Below are positions 10,167 through 25,500 of a DNA stretch of 64,000 nucleotides, piece after piece. Source of the stretch: Apostichopus japonicus (Eukaryota > Echinodermata > Holothuroidea > Aspidochirotida > Stichopodidae); NCBI RefSeq assembly GCF_037975245.1, contig NC_092568.1:15827001-15891000 (forward strand), written 5' to 3'. The notes under the pieces are model-generated. The model was not told the origin of the DNA and ran no database searches. It saw only the letters and a list, made by a program, of their open reading frames with translations. The translations under genes and the position numbers were made by a program. The number at the start of each line of letters is the position of its first letter. Position 1 is the stretch's first letter.

Positions 10167-13100
10167 AGACAGAACAACACTTTGGATTTCCATAGAGTTT
10201 CAAATGTTCCAGCCAGTAATATTTGTGTGGAACTTAATCTGGTGAGTAAAGCTCTGTTTTTGCTTCTTCCAAAAATTGGCTACATTACTTTCTATAAATT
10301 ACCTTACAAAGTCTAAGAGTCAACCATGGTTATTTTCAGTTGTATTTTGATGATTTTTGTATGTACATGAAAGATTATGACTATTAGCCTAATATACTTT
10401 CAACCATCATTCCAAGGTTGGAAGCTATTACTGAGCATGTCAGCGGTTTGAAACTTTTGGGAAGAAGTATGTACATTTTAATGGTTGCTATAGTTACATC
10501 ATCATTAAGATGAAGTGAGATTGACAAGAAACCTGGCCATACCTTTAGGGTCATTAGGTTCACCAAATCTTGGTTACTTGCTGGAAATGTGGAGTAAATA
10601 ATTAGAAATTCACATAAAAATCTTTGTGATATGAAGCCGAATATCATGTGTTACAAGTGACAGGTCTACTGGAAACAAATCATCTTGGTTATTTTCCTAA
10701 GCTGGTATTGCAGCAGTGTGTGACTTAATAATATGTACATGAGTTTGCATCAATGGACCTGACCCAGAGATGGTGTATATATGTATGTACACTGGCAGTA
10801 TCAATAATTAGACTGTTAATCTTTAAAGATGTGTTCATGTGTAGTAGAGTACTCACCTGCCCTTGCCCTGTTCTCCTACCTGTCTCAATACGTGTTTGCT
10901 GATGAATTTTGGAGAACAAACTTCCAAAGTAGATTCAATGTTTCGTATTCTAAATGCACTCTGACCAGGTGTGTTTAATGGAGAGAAGCAATCAAAAGAA
11001 AGAAAATTATTTTCTGTTGCCTTTATAGCGCGAAAGATTCACTGATAGCATCAGTGTAACCACCCATGTCCGCATGTTCATTACACAAATGTAAACAAAG
11101 TAGTCTACAAATGTGGCCTGATCAAGATTTTAATGCAGTCATATACTTGTATCATCCACTTTTTACAATTCCATGGAGGAAGTGTCTGAAAACACCTGTT
11201 TATTCATTGCAATGGAAGGAAATTTTGCAAGCTTCATCGGTAGAACCAAGAGAAAGATACAAGAGCTATTAACACAGGCTAGCCACGAAAGTAAAAGTAA
11301 GCATAGGCCTAACTGTTGTAAACAAAAAAAAGAGAGATTTAATTGGCGCATGATCTGTTGGGCAGGCTTCAAAATTTTGATTGAAGTTTGTAGAATCTAC
11401 AGACTCGTTAATAAATCTGGCGAATTTTATTCAGCCCAACAGTTTTAACGACAGATAACTCAATAAAAATAATGAATATTGATACGAAAATTGCATAAAA
11501 CGGTGTCATTTTTACTGAACTTTCAGTGCAGTAAGCTGGAAAGGTCGAAGTTTAAATTTGGCAAACACATACTGAGACTATTAAAAGATGATTGAATATC
11601 ATTGGTTGGTAGTAACATCATTGCCAATTGCTGAAGGACCAATGTCCAGTTAAATTGCCAACTGCCACTTGAAGCAAGGAAATAGAGCAAAAAGAAATGT
11701 TTTGTTGTCTTTCCCAGAAGAATTTATCCTTTTTCACTTTTGTTCGGAAAATGTTGTGGTGGCCCATATGGGAAATTAGAAATTTCTACATTTTTCTTGA
11801 AATTTCACCTCCTTTTTTTATACATTGCCACTATTTTATCTGAAACTTTTGACACTTGACTTGCTCTTGAAAACCCAACTTTTTTGTTAATAGAAACAGT
11901 GAAGAATAAATTGTTTTTGTCAAAAGTTTGCTATTGTATGTCAAAGAATTGAGTTGCATCTGATGATAGCCTAAGCATTTCAATGCAAAGGATCCAGCGA
12001 TTCCATGGAGTGCACCCTTAGTTAGAAAAGTGGTCAGAAGTAAATTATCATATTCCTGTCCCTTCTGTTCTTGTCCCACCTACTCCCCCCTCCCTAGTGA
12101 CATTTGCTTTCTTAAGCCACTTACACCAGTTTTCTATCAATTTAATTCGCTTCTAGTTTGACATACATGCCATTTTAAATGGACATAACAAGTTTTGTTG
12201 TAAGTCAACTACTTTGTCCATTTAAGTCACAGTCATATGTAATACCAGTTTAAATTGGCATATCACCGATTTACCTCATTAACATATTTGAAAGCAGAAT
12301 TGGAGGATGATTGATAGCTTTGCGGTTTTAGAGATTTTATTCTCATTCCCATATACTCGGCCTTCACACTTGCACAATTTTGTGAGAACTTAATAGCGCA
12401 GATTTGTCAATCATTCAGGAAATCAGGATTAGAAATATATGTTAATGAGGTAAGTCAAAGATATGCTAACTTAAAAACAGATACAAATAATCTGAAGCAG
12501 GAAGATAGTGATTTGAATTGGTAACTAGATGTTATTATTTGTAAATTTTAAATTTATAGTGGTGGTTATAATTTGATATTTAGGCAATGTTTTTCTTTTG
12601 GTGTCAGAAAAGCCGAAAAATCTTCAAGTTTCTGGAAGGATGATAATGGTTGCTCTACTTGGAAACATATATGTAAATGTTGGAGAAAACTATATGAGAG
12701 ATTTAGTTTTTTCTAGTAGAATTCATTACAACAGCTACTAATGTCAACACTATTAAATAGGAAACTTAAGAGTCTAAGTAGCTACTGAACTATTGACTTT
12801 GGATATTAGGTGAACACTATATAAATGTTTTGGATTAATTGATTGTTGATTATAGCCTAGGATATGTGATGCTTACATAAGGCATTCCACCCTGGTCTCA
12901 AAAAACTCACTTATATAATGTTTTACCATACATACAGTAACGGAAGTCATCTGACACCATATCATATGCCCCAGCCGAGTTTTCAGCTAGCCTTTGCACA
13001 AAGATTATGAAACTGCAGCAATTAATTTTCTTACAAAATGCAAAGATTCTACTAAGTTGTGGGTGAGCTTGCTATAGATTAAAATGGGATTCCTGCAGCT

Positions 13101-16100
13101 TTTGTTTGTTTATTTGCTTGTTGTGATCACCTAAGACTCCTTGAAACTTTTTTTTTTGTGCCAGTCAGTGTTTTATCATACTGAAATAGGTGTCAGGGAG
13201 GGTTTAAACCCAAGTCTGCAAGTACCATGAAGCTGTTCACATTGTCACATGCGACTGGTTTTTATAGGTTTGCCGATGAACGATAGATGGCTCGAGGTTA
13301 ATTTTTCCAACACCCTGTTGAAGCAGCTTGCAAAGTACTGCCAACTCTTTAAATGTGCTAACTTTAAATGATTGTGATTTTATGAGCAGTTCTTTTGTAA
13401 AATGAAAGAATTTTTAAGTTATTAAACAGTGAACAATGTGCAGGAGTTTGTTGAGCCATACAGCATTAAAGATGTCTACTAACAAACATGACTAATAAGT
13501 GTAAAGGTCTTCAACGGTGGCCAGATCCTTTTGTATCAGTATGGAGACTTTTCCTCTGTTCTTTGACCTACTCAAATATAAAGTATTTGCAGTTTAATAT
13601 TAATAATTGAAAGAACAGGGGAACACACATGCAGCTTCATAAATAAAATTACCAAATACTTAAATTTAAGCCAGAATTTTATTCTTGTCATAAACTCATA
13701 ATCTTAATATTCATAGGAATGAAGGTGTTGATTGTGTACTGGTTTTAGACATTCAGCACAACAGATAGTAAAATGTTTGGATATATTCCTTTACTGAATG
13801 CTAGCATCATTTCATCTGTTTTAGGACTAAATTGTTATAATTTAATCATGATTTTATATTTTAACTTGTTTCCAGTGTTGTTCAAAGGGTACCATGAAGA
13901 AACTTGTAACTTTCTGTATAAAACTAGGTATGCATGGTTGCTCCAGAATGTAAAAATCATATAAAGTTTGTAAACTTTAGGACAGCTAGGTTTTAATTTT
14001 TAAGGTTTTTTTCCAGAGTATTTAGATAGTTTTAATGAATAGCCTAATGTGCTTAAAAGAATTTAATGTGACACCTTCCTGAGGTCAGAAATCTATGTAA
14101 CGACTATATAAAAAATATTTAAAAAATATTTAAAAAATAAAAAATCAATTTTTTTGTAAAGGTTTTAATATTTGCTGAAGACCCTAATCAACCTTCAACC
14201 TATATCTTTAGCCATCTGTGAAATGATGTGTTCATCTTGCCATTGTAGTTACCATGAATAAAGCCTTCAAACTGACAACTTATATAAACAGCAGTTTGAT
14301 AACTCTTTGACACTCTGCTGGTAAAGTTACAGTTTGGCATTACTAAAATAACAAACACTAGAAAAATCAAAGTTTTTTAATAAGGAGTAAGAAATCAAAT
14401 TATAAATGTAGGACAGGTTAAAATGAATAAACCAGACACTTAATACTGGGCAGTTGAAACAAAAAATGAAGAGTTTACAAACTATGTGCAATAATTGTGC
14501 TTACTTTCAATGAAAATTGAAGCCAAAATATAAAAAGTAATTAGACACATGATATAAACTATACAATTAATGCCAATGATAGCCAGTAAGCCTGATAACA
14601 GGTGAATGTGGGTGGGGGAATTAAAGTGGGAACAATGAGTAGTTTTGTGAACACATTCATTTGGTTTATGTGCGACCAATATACCAGTGGTTTGGCCCAT
14701 TAATTCAATAAGCTGTTTTGGCCATATATGCTTTTGATCTGAGTGAGGTGTGAAAATAGAATGCTTGCAACATAACAATCTAAACTTTTCCCAATCATCC
14801 AACCATTCACTAAGTTGAAAACAATTTTCTATCAAAGTGATAACTTCTGAATTGTGGTCCAGTAAAATTACACCTCAAGTGTAAATGGAACGCTGTTAGA
14901 CTGCCAGGGGAATAATAGAGGTATTTTAGATCACATTTGTAGGGAAGTAGGTCAGATGGATGAGGGCTAGAATAAACCCACCTCAATAGTTAGGTCATTT
15001 TTAACTCCTCCAAGGATTAAATCTTTAAAACCACCAATTTTAGTGATAAAAACTGTATACCATAATACCAGTATACCTTTAGAATACCCTCACTGCATTA
15101 GAATACTTTGTTATACTAATATGGTGATATCATTATTAAAGTTCCACATATGATCCAAAGAGAATATTAGTTTAAAATTTCCTATCATTTTCATGTCATG
15201 TCACAAAGTAACAGTCTGCCTAGTTAAGTTTCAGATAAGAAAAGTATGCCAAACTATGTACTGGGACAAACTAATGGATAGATAGGTAAGATCTAAATTT
15301 TCAAGTGTGTTGTAAACAGACAGCTATATAAACAAATGGCAGGACGATTGACTAATTGTGTTTAGTTTGTACAAATTGTTACAATTAAGGGATTAAGTTC
15401 AACACACTTCAAATAATTTCTTTAAACTTTCATAGAGTTTCTGCATACATTTGCGACAAAACTAACTCTGGTGGTTTGTACCGATGTGATTTGCAGAACA
15501 CTCTTTTTGAAACAAGTTATAGCCACTAGAATTAATACCATTTTATGATCCATCTGTTAAATTTTCAGCTAGCTAAATTGAACAGCTTCTGCTAATACTT
15601 TCTCAGAAACTTTGTTTTTGTAATACTTTTCACAATGAATGTAGCCAAAAAAATTATTAAAACTTCTATTATTGCCCATTGTTGCACCCCCCTTCCCCTC
15701 ACTCTCTGACATTGCATTGAACAAGTCAGGGGTTTTATGTGGATGTTACCTTGAGCTGACTGCTTCTTGTTACCCTGTATGTTTTCACAAAGGAAGAAAG
15801 TGTGCCCACTACCTTGTTAGAAATGGACTTCCTATTCTTAGTAATAGTTATTAGTGAACTTGCAATATCAGTTTAATACACTTCTCACTAAACCAGAGAT
15901 AAAATGAGCTGATTAACCTCATAACCTTGGTTGGGTTTAAACTCAACCACTTTTCGCCACTTAAGTTCAGTCGCTTCTCCATGATTAGAGATCAAAGTGT
16001 AACAACACCCTGATTTACATGTGAGAACAGCAAAGAACACAACAGTAAAAGGAATCTGAGTTTTAACCGTTTCACAACCCTTGTGTAGAATTGATTAGAA

Positions 16101-19100
16101 TTATGTTAAACAATTTGTAGATCTGCCTCCTTGAACTACTATCAAAGAAGGTTGTAAAATAATCCAAAGCTATTGATCTGTATTTGATGTGAATATTAAC
16201 AATTGCCTATTTTGCAATTTCAGTATCTTCCCGATAGGCTCCTCACTAATTAAAGAGATGGAGAGTTAATTATCTATCACACAAAGGAATGATTGTTCTC
16301 TTATATGATAAAAAGTTTGATTTTGTTTCATAAAGAAAGCAGAAACTTGACTACTACATCTGAAGAAGTATCGACTCTGTTCTCTCTCATTATACGTGAA
16401 GCAGCTTAAAAATTGATCTATCTTGCCATATCATATTTATTTCATTTTGCACCTTCCATTTCTCTTGCATCTCCCTGAGCAGGTATCCCATTGTAGGATA
16501 ATTTGTTCTCAAGGGTTATTGTTATTATAACCTGGATAGCATTGATCAGTTGGCCATCACACCGCTCAAATCATAAGCTAATCATTCGCTCCAGACTGAA
16601 GCTTTTCAACAGTAGGGAGCACACACTTTCATGCAAACGTAATTTGATATTAGGATAACAATTTTCATACAAGAAGCTAGAGAAATGATGTAATTAAGCC
16701 AATTCGTTGATAAACTTTGGAAGCAGCTCATTGTTGCACAAGGGTTTTGTTGTTATTAGGTCGTTCACAGTGTTATTTTCTTTTTCTTCATAGAATGCCA
16801 ATTTCTAGTACATGGTTGAATCCTACAGGTATGGAATATATATTGCATGTCTGCTATTGATTTGTTCATATCTCTCTCTTTGTGGAAAACAATATGGCCG
16901 TTTAACTCTGGCTGATTCTTTGCTTATTAATATGTTTCAACATTGACCTATTTCTTCCACTGTTTTCTTCTGTTAATTAAGGCAGAATAAAGCCAATCAT
17001 GTTAAGTTGGCCACATAGAAACCAAAGATCCATATCATTAGCATTAGATACAGACAATAAGTTGTTTCTTCCAGCCTGAGATTGAGCATGAATAACATTT
17101 TAATGTCTTCTCTGATAACAAAAGAAGGGTAAAGGATTTTTTGCCTTTTCTGTCTCTTTGCAAATAGTAGGCGATGTATGTAGTCAGATGAAGATACATT
17201 AACCACATTTTCTTGAAACTAATCTGTGAAATAAAAAAGAAAAAGAAACAGCATTATGATGGAAATTACCTCAGAGTATCTCCATTTATAATTACTTCAT
17301 AAAGAAATATCTCAAGTACCTGTGTCCTTCAAATATTTGTATTTTTAATGGAATGTTCATAATTTCCATATTTATAAATTCAGATGAGATGTTAACGACT
17401 TTGGTTGTTTCATCTCTTTCTTGAATGAAATGATTTAGAAGTGCATTCAAGGTTACTATAGAGCGCACTTAAGTAGGACTCTGCAGCTTATTTTAGTTGA
17501 CCCTTTTTTTTTTAACTCTATCAAACATAATTCTTGTTAGCTTTACATCTATTATGGTGTAAGTCCTTCCGTAGACCGACAAACATGCAAGTTAGGGATA
17601 TTTCATTCTTTCTATCTCACCTATAACGTTTTCATCATCTACTTTACTGAACACTGGATAAAATTAGTCACACATGATTAGGGAACATCTTGTAGTATCG
17701 ACAATGTTGCCAGAAAGAATAGACACTCAGAATTAAATTTATGTTAATATGCGTATAATATAATTATACGATTTTAACAAATGTTGCATCTTTCTTTTTT
17801 CACAATGTGTCATCTTCATGCACTTTAAAGAGTACATTTTCAGATGGCTGTCATTGAAACATCTGTCATCCAATGGAAGCTATTGTGACAATCCTTTAGT
17901 TTCAATGGAAGGACATGTGTCGTTCAGTTTTTTCACTGAAGATTTGTTGAAATTTTGAGACAAGGATAAAAACTTGTTTGTTTTACTCTTCATTGTTCTA
18001 TTTACTTCCGAACTTAAAAGCAGATCATCTTGTTTTTCTCTCGATAATTTGTACTTTTTATGTTTGTATGTAAAGTTTGTTCTAAAAATATAAATACTGA
18101 GTAAAAAGATAACAGCTTTCCTGCTATTTACATGGTTGTTTATTCCCCTATCATTTTAGACTCACCCAGATTCTAGCAGGGAGTGTGATATTGTATCGTT
18201 CAATAGATATTGAAAGTAATGTACAGTATTTAGATTATATCATCCTTATTGCCCGCGCCAAATCAAAAAATCAGCTCCATAAGTTTGGTAATAATTATCA
18301 ATTGAAAAAGTGGTAAATTAATACTTTGTGTACAACTACTCTACCTCCTCAAATGTTACCTTGAATTTTGCAGATTAGCAAATTACCCTCCATTATTTCC
18401 ATTTTTATCTACGATCAGCAATCAAACTGATGGGTATGCACAATATGGGACGTGCCTCAGCCCTATTGCCAGTAGTTTTATTTGAGTTGGACTGATAGTA
18501 AATAAAAGCTGATAAACACAAAGTGATGAGTAAAACTCTAAATCTCTGCATTGTAAGTTGTCATATATATTTACAAATGTTATATTCAGTAATTGACCCA
18601 CTCCTGCACTTTGTAACAAGCGTTTTCTGTGTTGATTAAAAAAGTTAGCCAAACAGGATGGCAAAATTCTTGTCTTGGGGGTTTTTCTCTTTGATATTGT
18701 ATGCATTCTTGTCCCTGTTTGTGTACAACCAAGTCTTTAATTTGATTGAGATCATATTGGTAATTGATGCCACTTGCTTTCTCTCTGGTTGTCAGAACAG
18801 TCAATTGCTCTAATCAATGGAGCCTAGCTCGCAAAGCAGCCTTCTCACGTTTGGCGGTATTTCCAATTGATTTCAATTACCTACTGTCCTCCTTTGTTCT
18901 CTGTTTTATGTACAGAACACGTTATCAATTTTATAAATAATGCCAAGATCTTACAAGTCATGCATCCATGTTTGAAGTCTCAAGTTTGATCTAATTTGAA
19001 ACGTCGAGTACACAGAAATAATTTGATACACTTGCGTTTGTATTCTTCTAAAACTAATTTCTGAAAGGGAATGTGGAGAGGCTACTCAGGAACAGGCACA

Positions 19101-19298
19101 GCGTTGTGGTTGCGTTTAGCAAATATTCATGATGTGAACACAGAAAATAGAACACCTAAAAGAATATGGAGTGGAGGAACAATACATACTGCAGATTCAG
19201 TTATGTCTTTAATCAAATTTATGATAGCTGATAGCTTGTCAACATGGCAGTGCTTTCATTGCTGATACAGTGAAAATGGTGTACTATACAATTACATC

Positions 19299-19323
19299 AT
19301 GTATACATATATATATATATGTA

Positions 19324-19402
<79 letters not shown>
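19299..19402. repeat. (TA)n microsatellite
   Basis: About 100 bases are almost pure TA with two short TG interruptions at the left. Related TA-rich sequence continues to about 19500. Confidence 0.9.
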
Positions 19403-19405
<3 letters not shown>

Positions 19406-21702
19406 TTTAATATATATGTCATACCACTTGCTACACATTTATATATATTGATAGCTATGTATATATATATATAGATAGATATGGATATATGCACATATGT
19501 ATCTCACGCCTTTCAGAAAAATTCTTGTTAACTTTACATTAATTAAAGTCAAACAAAAGTGTCTTTATAGCTAATTTTCTGACATTTCACAATAAAATTA
19601 ATAACAATGAATTAAAAGGGTGGCAGGATTTAGATTTACAATGTGCAACATTCGTTACTGACTAAAAGACAACAATTATTAACTTGAAAAAAAATTACGT
19701 AGCGGTACCATAATCCAGGGCAAAGTGAAAGGGAAGTTGGGTATAACTTTAGACCTGTTGGAAATCTTAAGCTGTGATTGATCATCAAGACATAGTCACT
19801 TTGACTCTCCCACCCCCCCTCCCCCAACCACAATGACATTATCCCAATCCCCACCCTCACCCTATGAATCCCACCTCAACTGAATTCCTTGTAACAAGCG
19901 TCAGGTTAGATGTTAAAGCATGCCGATACAAAGTGAACAGGTGTGCCAGTTAGCCCTTGAAGAAGTGCCTGTTAGAAATAGAAATTTCAATCCTTTTAAC
20001 TTTTATTCAATTTACATGCACAGGCTGTTTGTTAGGTAAACAGATGTCAACTTAGAAAAGTGAGTTGTACAACCACTGAAATGCACCAGATGTTTTCAAT
20101 AAAATCAGTGAATTATTTGGAAAATTAATAATTCAAATTTGCAAGGATGACATCCATATCTTTCATAAATAAATAAGCAAACAAACATACATAAACATAT
20201 TTCTAAATTTGTAATGTTTAGTTTCACAATTTCTGCTTCCCATACATTTCCTAGGCCTTCTCGTAATTCTATTTTTGAAAATATAAGCTATTGAAATATG
20301 TCAGTACGCTTTTCCATTTTTAAATGGAATGTATCATTAGGTTTGAATTTAGTTTCATTTCGCATTACACAATAAATTGTAAAGACCTTTCTTCTCTTTT
20401 GTGACGGTTATTCCCATCGGATATTCCTGCTGTTTCCAAAGATTAAAAAGGGCATATGTGAAAGATCATAAATATCTGCATTCTCTTCAGTTTTATATTC
20501 CTTTCAGATTTCACTCTTTTCAAGTTACCAATATTATTTTCCCCCTTAAATTCCTTTTAAACTTTCATCAAGATTTTCCCTGATAGCAGACTACCGAATG
20601 AAATCTCTGCGGACTTGCCCAGAGATACTCGAGCAGTGATTCTGCGCTCAGGCTGCTGTTGCGAGGGCTGTGGCATGCATGTGTAACAACAAAGCCTTTT
20701 ATCATACATGAGTAGCTTTCAATAGGACACTAAGGTAAGAAGGAATACTGAAATTCCTTTCAAATTGTGCTGAATATAGGAAATGGAATGATATATCTAG
20801 AGGGAATGATATCTTAATGAAAGGATTAAAGAACACAAGGACACAAGAAATTAGCCAGATAGGCCACTAGGGAGTAAGATATGGCATTAATTAAAACCAC
20901 AAAAAGATACATACAGGTAGGAAATAACCCAAGACAGCTCTCCTTTTATTTCGGTCTTGAACTCCAGTGCATCCACTGGGATTTAAGTATATTGATACTT
21001 GAAAGAAAATCTTTTAGATGGAAAAGACAAAATTCACCTCGTGAGGAGGAAATACATCTGGTGTTAGTATTTTTAAAATCCTTTTCGTTTTTATCATTTT
21101 TTTAAAAATGACTTTGACTTAAAATCTTCTGATGAGAGCTTGTGGTCAATATGAAGTTATAAATTAAACATTAGTTACCAAAATTAAACTAATAACATAG
21201 AACTTAGTTAGCCTTAACAGCATAGTAAGAACTACAGAAGGCCCTGTGTTGTATTTAATCTCCAAACTTTACTATTTCAAAATTCGTCTTATAAAAATTC
21301 ATATAAGATAAAATAATATTTGGAAGATTTAGTGATTTGTCTAGTTAATCAGAATAGTGCACAAGCAAACAAATTAATGATCATAATGTTTATCAGAAGC
21401 AAAAAATTGCAACCAACATGTTTGGATATTGATTTGCATTGCTTATAGAGCTCATCAGTGTACAACATGTAATGTACAATTAAGTCAGAAATCAACTATA
21501 AACATGGCAAAAATGAGTGTGGCTAAGACAATAGAGTAGTCACATACATTTTGCCCCATGGCAGATGATAAGTCAACCACTAAAACAATGTAGCTTCTAA
21601 TTCCAAGGACTCCAACATTGTGATAAATATTGTATTATCTTACTACACAATATTTACTATTTCGTTGGGAGTGCCCTGTGCCTCTAAACCTTGTGTGATG
21701 TA

Positions 21703-21741
21703 GAAATAAAAAATAAAAAATAAAAAATAAAAAATAAAAAC
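21703..21741. repeat. (TAAAAAA)n microsatellite
   Basis: About five copies of a 7-base unit, T followed by six A, ending in aaaaacaac. Confidence 0.85.
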
Positions 21742-22312
21742 AACTTTGAGCTGTTATAATATAAGCCCCCTTCCATGTTTCCCTTTCATTAAGAAAACAA
21801 AACAAGGCAAATATAAGTTAACTATTAATTAACATAGTTATTCCTTTGATTTTCACTAGTATCTTCCAATTTATAATTTATGTGACTTTAATGTGTTACA
21901 GTCATAAAGTGCAAATCATTTGAACTAACAAGACTTTCAATCAACCAAATTGTTGTTATCCATTTTTTTTAACCCAATTGTGACAGAGCATCAATTTTTG
22001 TTTGTTGACCTATAATTCTGCCTTTACTAGTTACTATACTACTGGGATGAATTATCACTGACATATGAGGGCATGTATGCTACTACTCTTCCAATAGAAG
22101 ATGCCCTACCATATCTTTGTCAGTTTGTACCTTGATACAGAGATGGCATGCTGGTCTATATTGTTCTGTTTGCTCAACATTTGTTATTAAAGCCCTGGAA
22201 TGAGCACGGTGGTAACTGACTCAGAACTTGATTCTCATCAAGGTCACATGTGTCTACATATCACAAGTTTGAATTTTGCAGTTTTTAAGATTGTTGCCAA
22301 ATTAGTGTCTAG

Positions 22313-22558
22313 ATGTTCAAAAACATCAGAACTTGCAGTCGTCTCTGAGGAGTGGTGGAACTTTAAATTGTGAAACAGTTGTGGAGGAGCTGGTCACAAA
22401 GGTAACTGAAGAAATTTTAGTTTTTTGAGATGTTCAGTAAAAGTAGTTCTGAAATGGACATGTGTAGTGGAACGGACTTTGGAAGCGGAGTATCTCAAGA
22501 CACTTCACTGTTGCTTTCTCGGCCAAATATAAGCCTATACATGAAATGTCAATCATTT
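22313..22558 (+). other. Two adjacent possible exons
   Basis: Segment 22313-22401 is open as VQKHQNLQSSLRSGGTLNCE then TVVEELVTK, between tgtctag and gtaact. Segment 22421-22558 is open from FFEMFSKSSSEMDMCSGTDF onward and ends at a strong donor gtaagt. The 19 bases between them are too few for an intron, so at most one is a real exon border pair. There is no family match. Confidence 0.2.
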
Positions 22559-25500
22559 GGTAAGTATAATCTGCTATTAGGGTTTAAATTCAAGAGAATT
22601 GCAGTGGCATTGAAGATTTCATTTCCCATAATTACACAGTTTCATATTTTCTCCAGTTGGTGAGAAAAAAAAACAATAACACTAGGCTTTGAGGAATGTT
22701 ATTTAGGCTATATTTAAAGTTGTCAGATCAATTAAATGAGTTGAGAATATGCTCAAGATTGTAAGCTGACCTTATTTTGGTTAGTTATTCTTCATTCTTA
22801 ACATGACAGGTGTCTGATATTATAGTGGCCGCCCAAAACTTCTCACCTTCAAAGTTTACGTTAGCAGTGTCAAGTTGTATGAAGAGAAAATAAGAAACCT
22901 TAATGTTGCACACTTAGGATTTTCTTCTTTGTATTTGGTTTTAACTTCTCTTTTTTTTTCTCTTTTTTTTTTGTGATAAAAAATTTGGTGTTTGTATTTT
23001 AAAAACCTTCCTTTGCATGCATGACAATATAAAACATTTTTATGAACAAATAATAGACAATAAGTCCAAACTCCATTTAGGTAAAAAATTATCCGCCTTT
23101 TCCTCATATTCTATAGAAAAATAAACATTTCTGACTAGCAGTATGTAAAATTTTATAGTTAATGTTCATTAAAATAATAATTTCACCCTTAATAATATTT
23201 TTATAACCCTAATTTTAACTGTGAATTGACATATTTTTCTTTTTAAAAATACCTTTTGAAATGGTACAAACCAAAGCAATAGAGCAAGAAGAAATGTTAA
23301 AATTAAAATATAACCAATTATGCTGAAATTGTATGTAAGCATTTTGGGTTTGGTCTAAGTTAAAAAGGGTACTGTCCTAGATCTGTTTAGACCAAAATGA
23401 ACAGTATATTTCATTGCTTCAACTTTATAGTGTTTTTTCCAGTACTACTGTACTACAAATTTTGCTGTTTAAATAATCTAAAAGAAATCTTATTTTGTTC
23501 TTTTTATCTTATAATGTGCAATTTTCAAATAAGAAGATATATTTTTTTCTTTAAAACCAAAAAGGACTATAGTCACAAAATCTTGGCAATCATTTTCTTA
23601 AACCCATAAAAATACTTTTAATCATCTTAAACATATAATTAGCTAAACTAAAGTCAAAATTAGATCATGGCAACAGAGAACAACAAAGATTTCAACAATT
23701 TACAAGATTAGTATTTTTATTAAATTTATCATATATTGCACATATATTGCATAAATTTTAAATAAAGATGATGTAATGTCTCTTTTGATCAAGAGTTAAT
23801 TGATCGTACTTATAATTAAAGAGTTATTTGGGAACAAATTTTATGAATAATGTTCTTATTTCTAAAGCCTTCAAAAAGTACATTTTATCATCTTAAATAT
23901 ATATAGTTAGCTTTGCATTAAATTAAAAGATACTAAAAATGAAAACTACAAAAACAAGATCCCAGTTATTAAGCAACTATTTTGAAATGATTTACAGAAA
24001 CTTTTAGGATATTGATTAAACTCACATCTTATGGTATGAAATTGCTTGGAAAACAAAGTAATTTAAGTTTAGCAACAATATAATACGGGGACTGTATAGA
24101 ATAAGGAATTTTAGTAATTGCATGTTTGCTAGTTTTGTCAAATGTTAAGTAAATGCCGCATTTGCATTGATTTGAAAAAAAAAAAAAATAGTTTTGCAGA
24201 TTTGAAATAAAATAGAAAATAGTTTTGCCAACCATTCCATCAATTTGATTGATTGGTAGATAAAATGTTGTGTGTTAATACGATTGGTTAGAATCTGTTT
24301 TAGATTAAACGACACAGTGGTGTTTACACATGAAGGACATTGCATATACTTGTTCATGTTTTGATGTAGTATACTATATTATGCTTATCAAGTGGTCACC
24401 ATTTAAATCAGAGACCAATTAAGAACTCGGAGCTCCTTTTGAAATCCAGAGCTGTGAATAAACTTGGCTCTGGTTTCATTAGTTCAAGATTAAACAGGAA
24501 ACTTGTTGTCAGTACCAGTTGTATGTAAACAGTTCCAAAGTGAAATTTCAAAGGCAAGTTTCATAACTGGGGATCAAGTGCTCACAAGATAGAATATTCA
24601 GTAGCATTTAAAAGGTGTGAAACACCATTGAAGTAAAGCAGTATTACTGGTATATGAAAGTGATAGAGGGTTTTAATTTAAAAATCTACAAAAGTTTTCG
24701 AAGTAACACTTTTAATCATGCTTGGTGCAACAAAGTCATCATTGCTTACACATTTCGTCCAAAAACACATTTGGAACATCAATTATATTATTATACAATT
24801 GGCCTACGACATTAAATTTAAAGGAAAGGAATGGTAAATTATTGCACTATCAAAAAAAAGATTAGCAAAGAAATATCTTAATTAAAGAAAGGAATTGTTT
24901 TTGTAGTTCGTTCCAAATGATTGTCCGCACAGTTTATAGAAAAGACTAAAGCCAAATACAAGCAACAAACAACTACATGTATTATGCAAAAGTTTATTAA
25001 TTTAAATAATTGTTGACATCATTAGTATTACTTTTTATTTCTTTACTGTTTACGTTTAACCTTCAGAGTGCTTGACTATCATTATGATGAAATCTTAAAG
25101 TTAAATCTATGATTCTTGAGTTAATATAAATCTACTGTTGAATGACAATTTTTTATGATAAGAGGGTTTTATTCTTTGTTAAACCTATGCTTTTATCTTT
25201 GTTAAACATATGATTTCATATCATTATTGACAGGATTGTCTTTAATTTAGTGCATGTCATTTTACATGACATAGTTAAGTTGTTGCAAATGATGCAAGAA
25301 ATAAATGTATAAAATGAAAAAAGATTGCCAATTTCACTTTGAGGATGTGTGTATTGTGGTAGGAGAACTCACAAATTACGAGAGATCTGTTTAGTAGGGG
25401 CATATTAAGTTTTTTTACAGAAGTAAAGCTGCCACGAAAGTCAAATAAAGAACCCCTGACAATGATTTGAGCTAATCAGTTTAGTTAGTGAGTATTTAAT

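Noticed and set aside
14482-14835. 117-codon minus-strand open frame, considered as a transposase fragment
   Set aside because: I could not recognise a catalytic motif or family pattern, and no flanking element ends were found. A frame of this length can occur by chance in this window.
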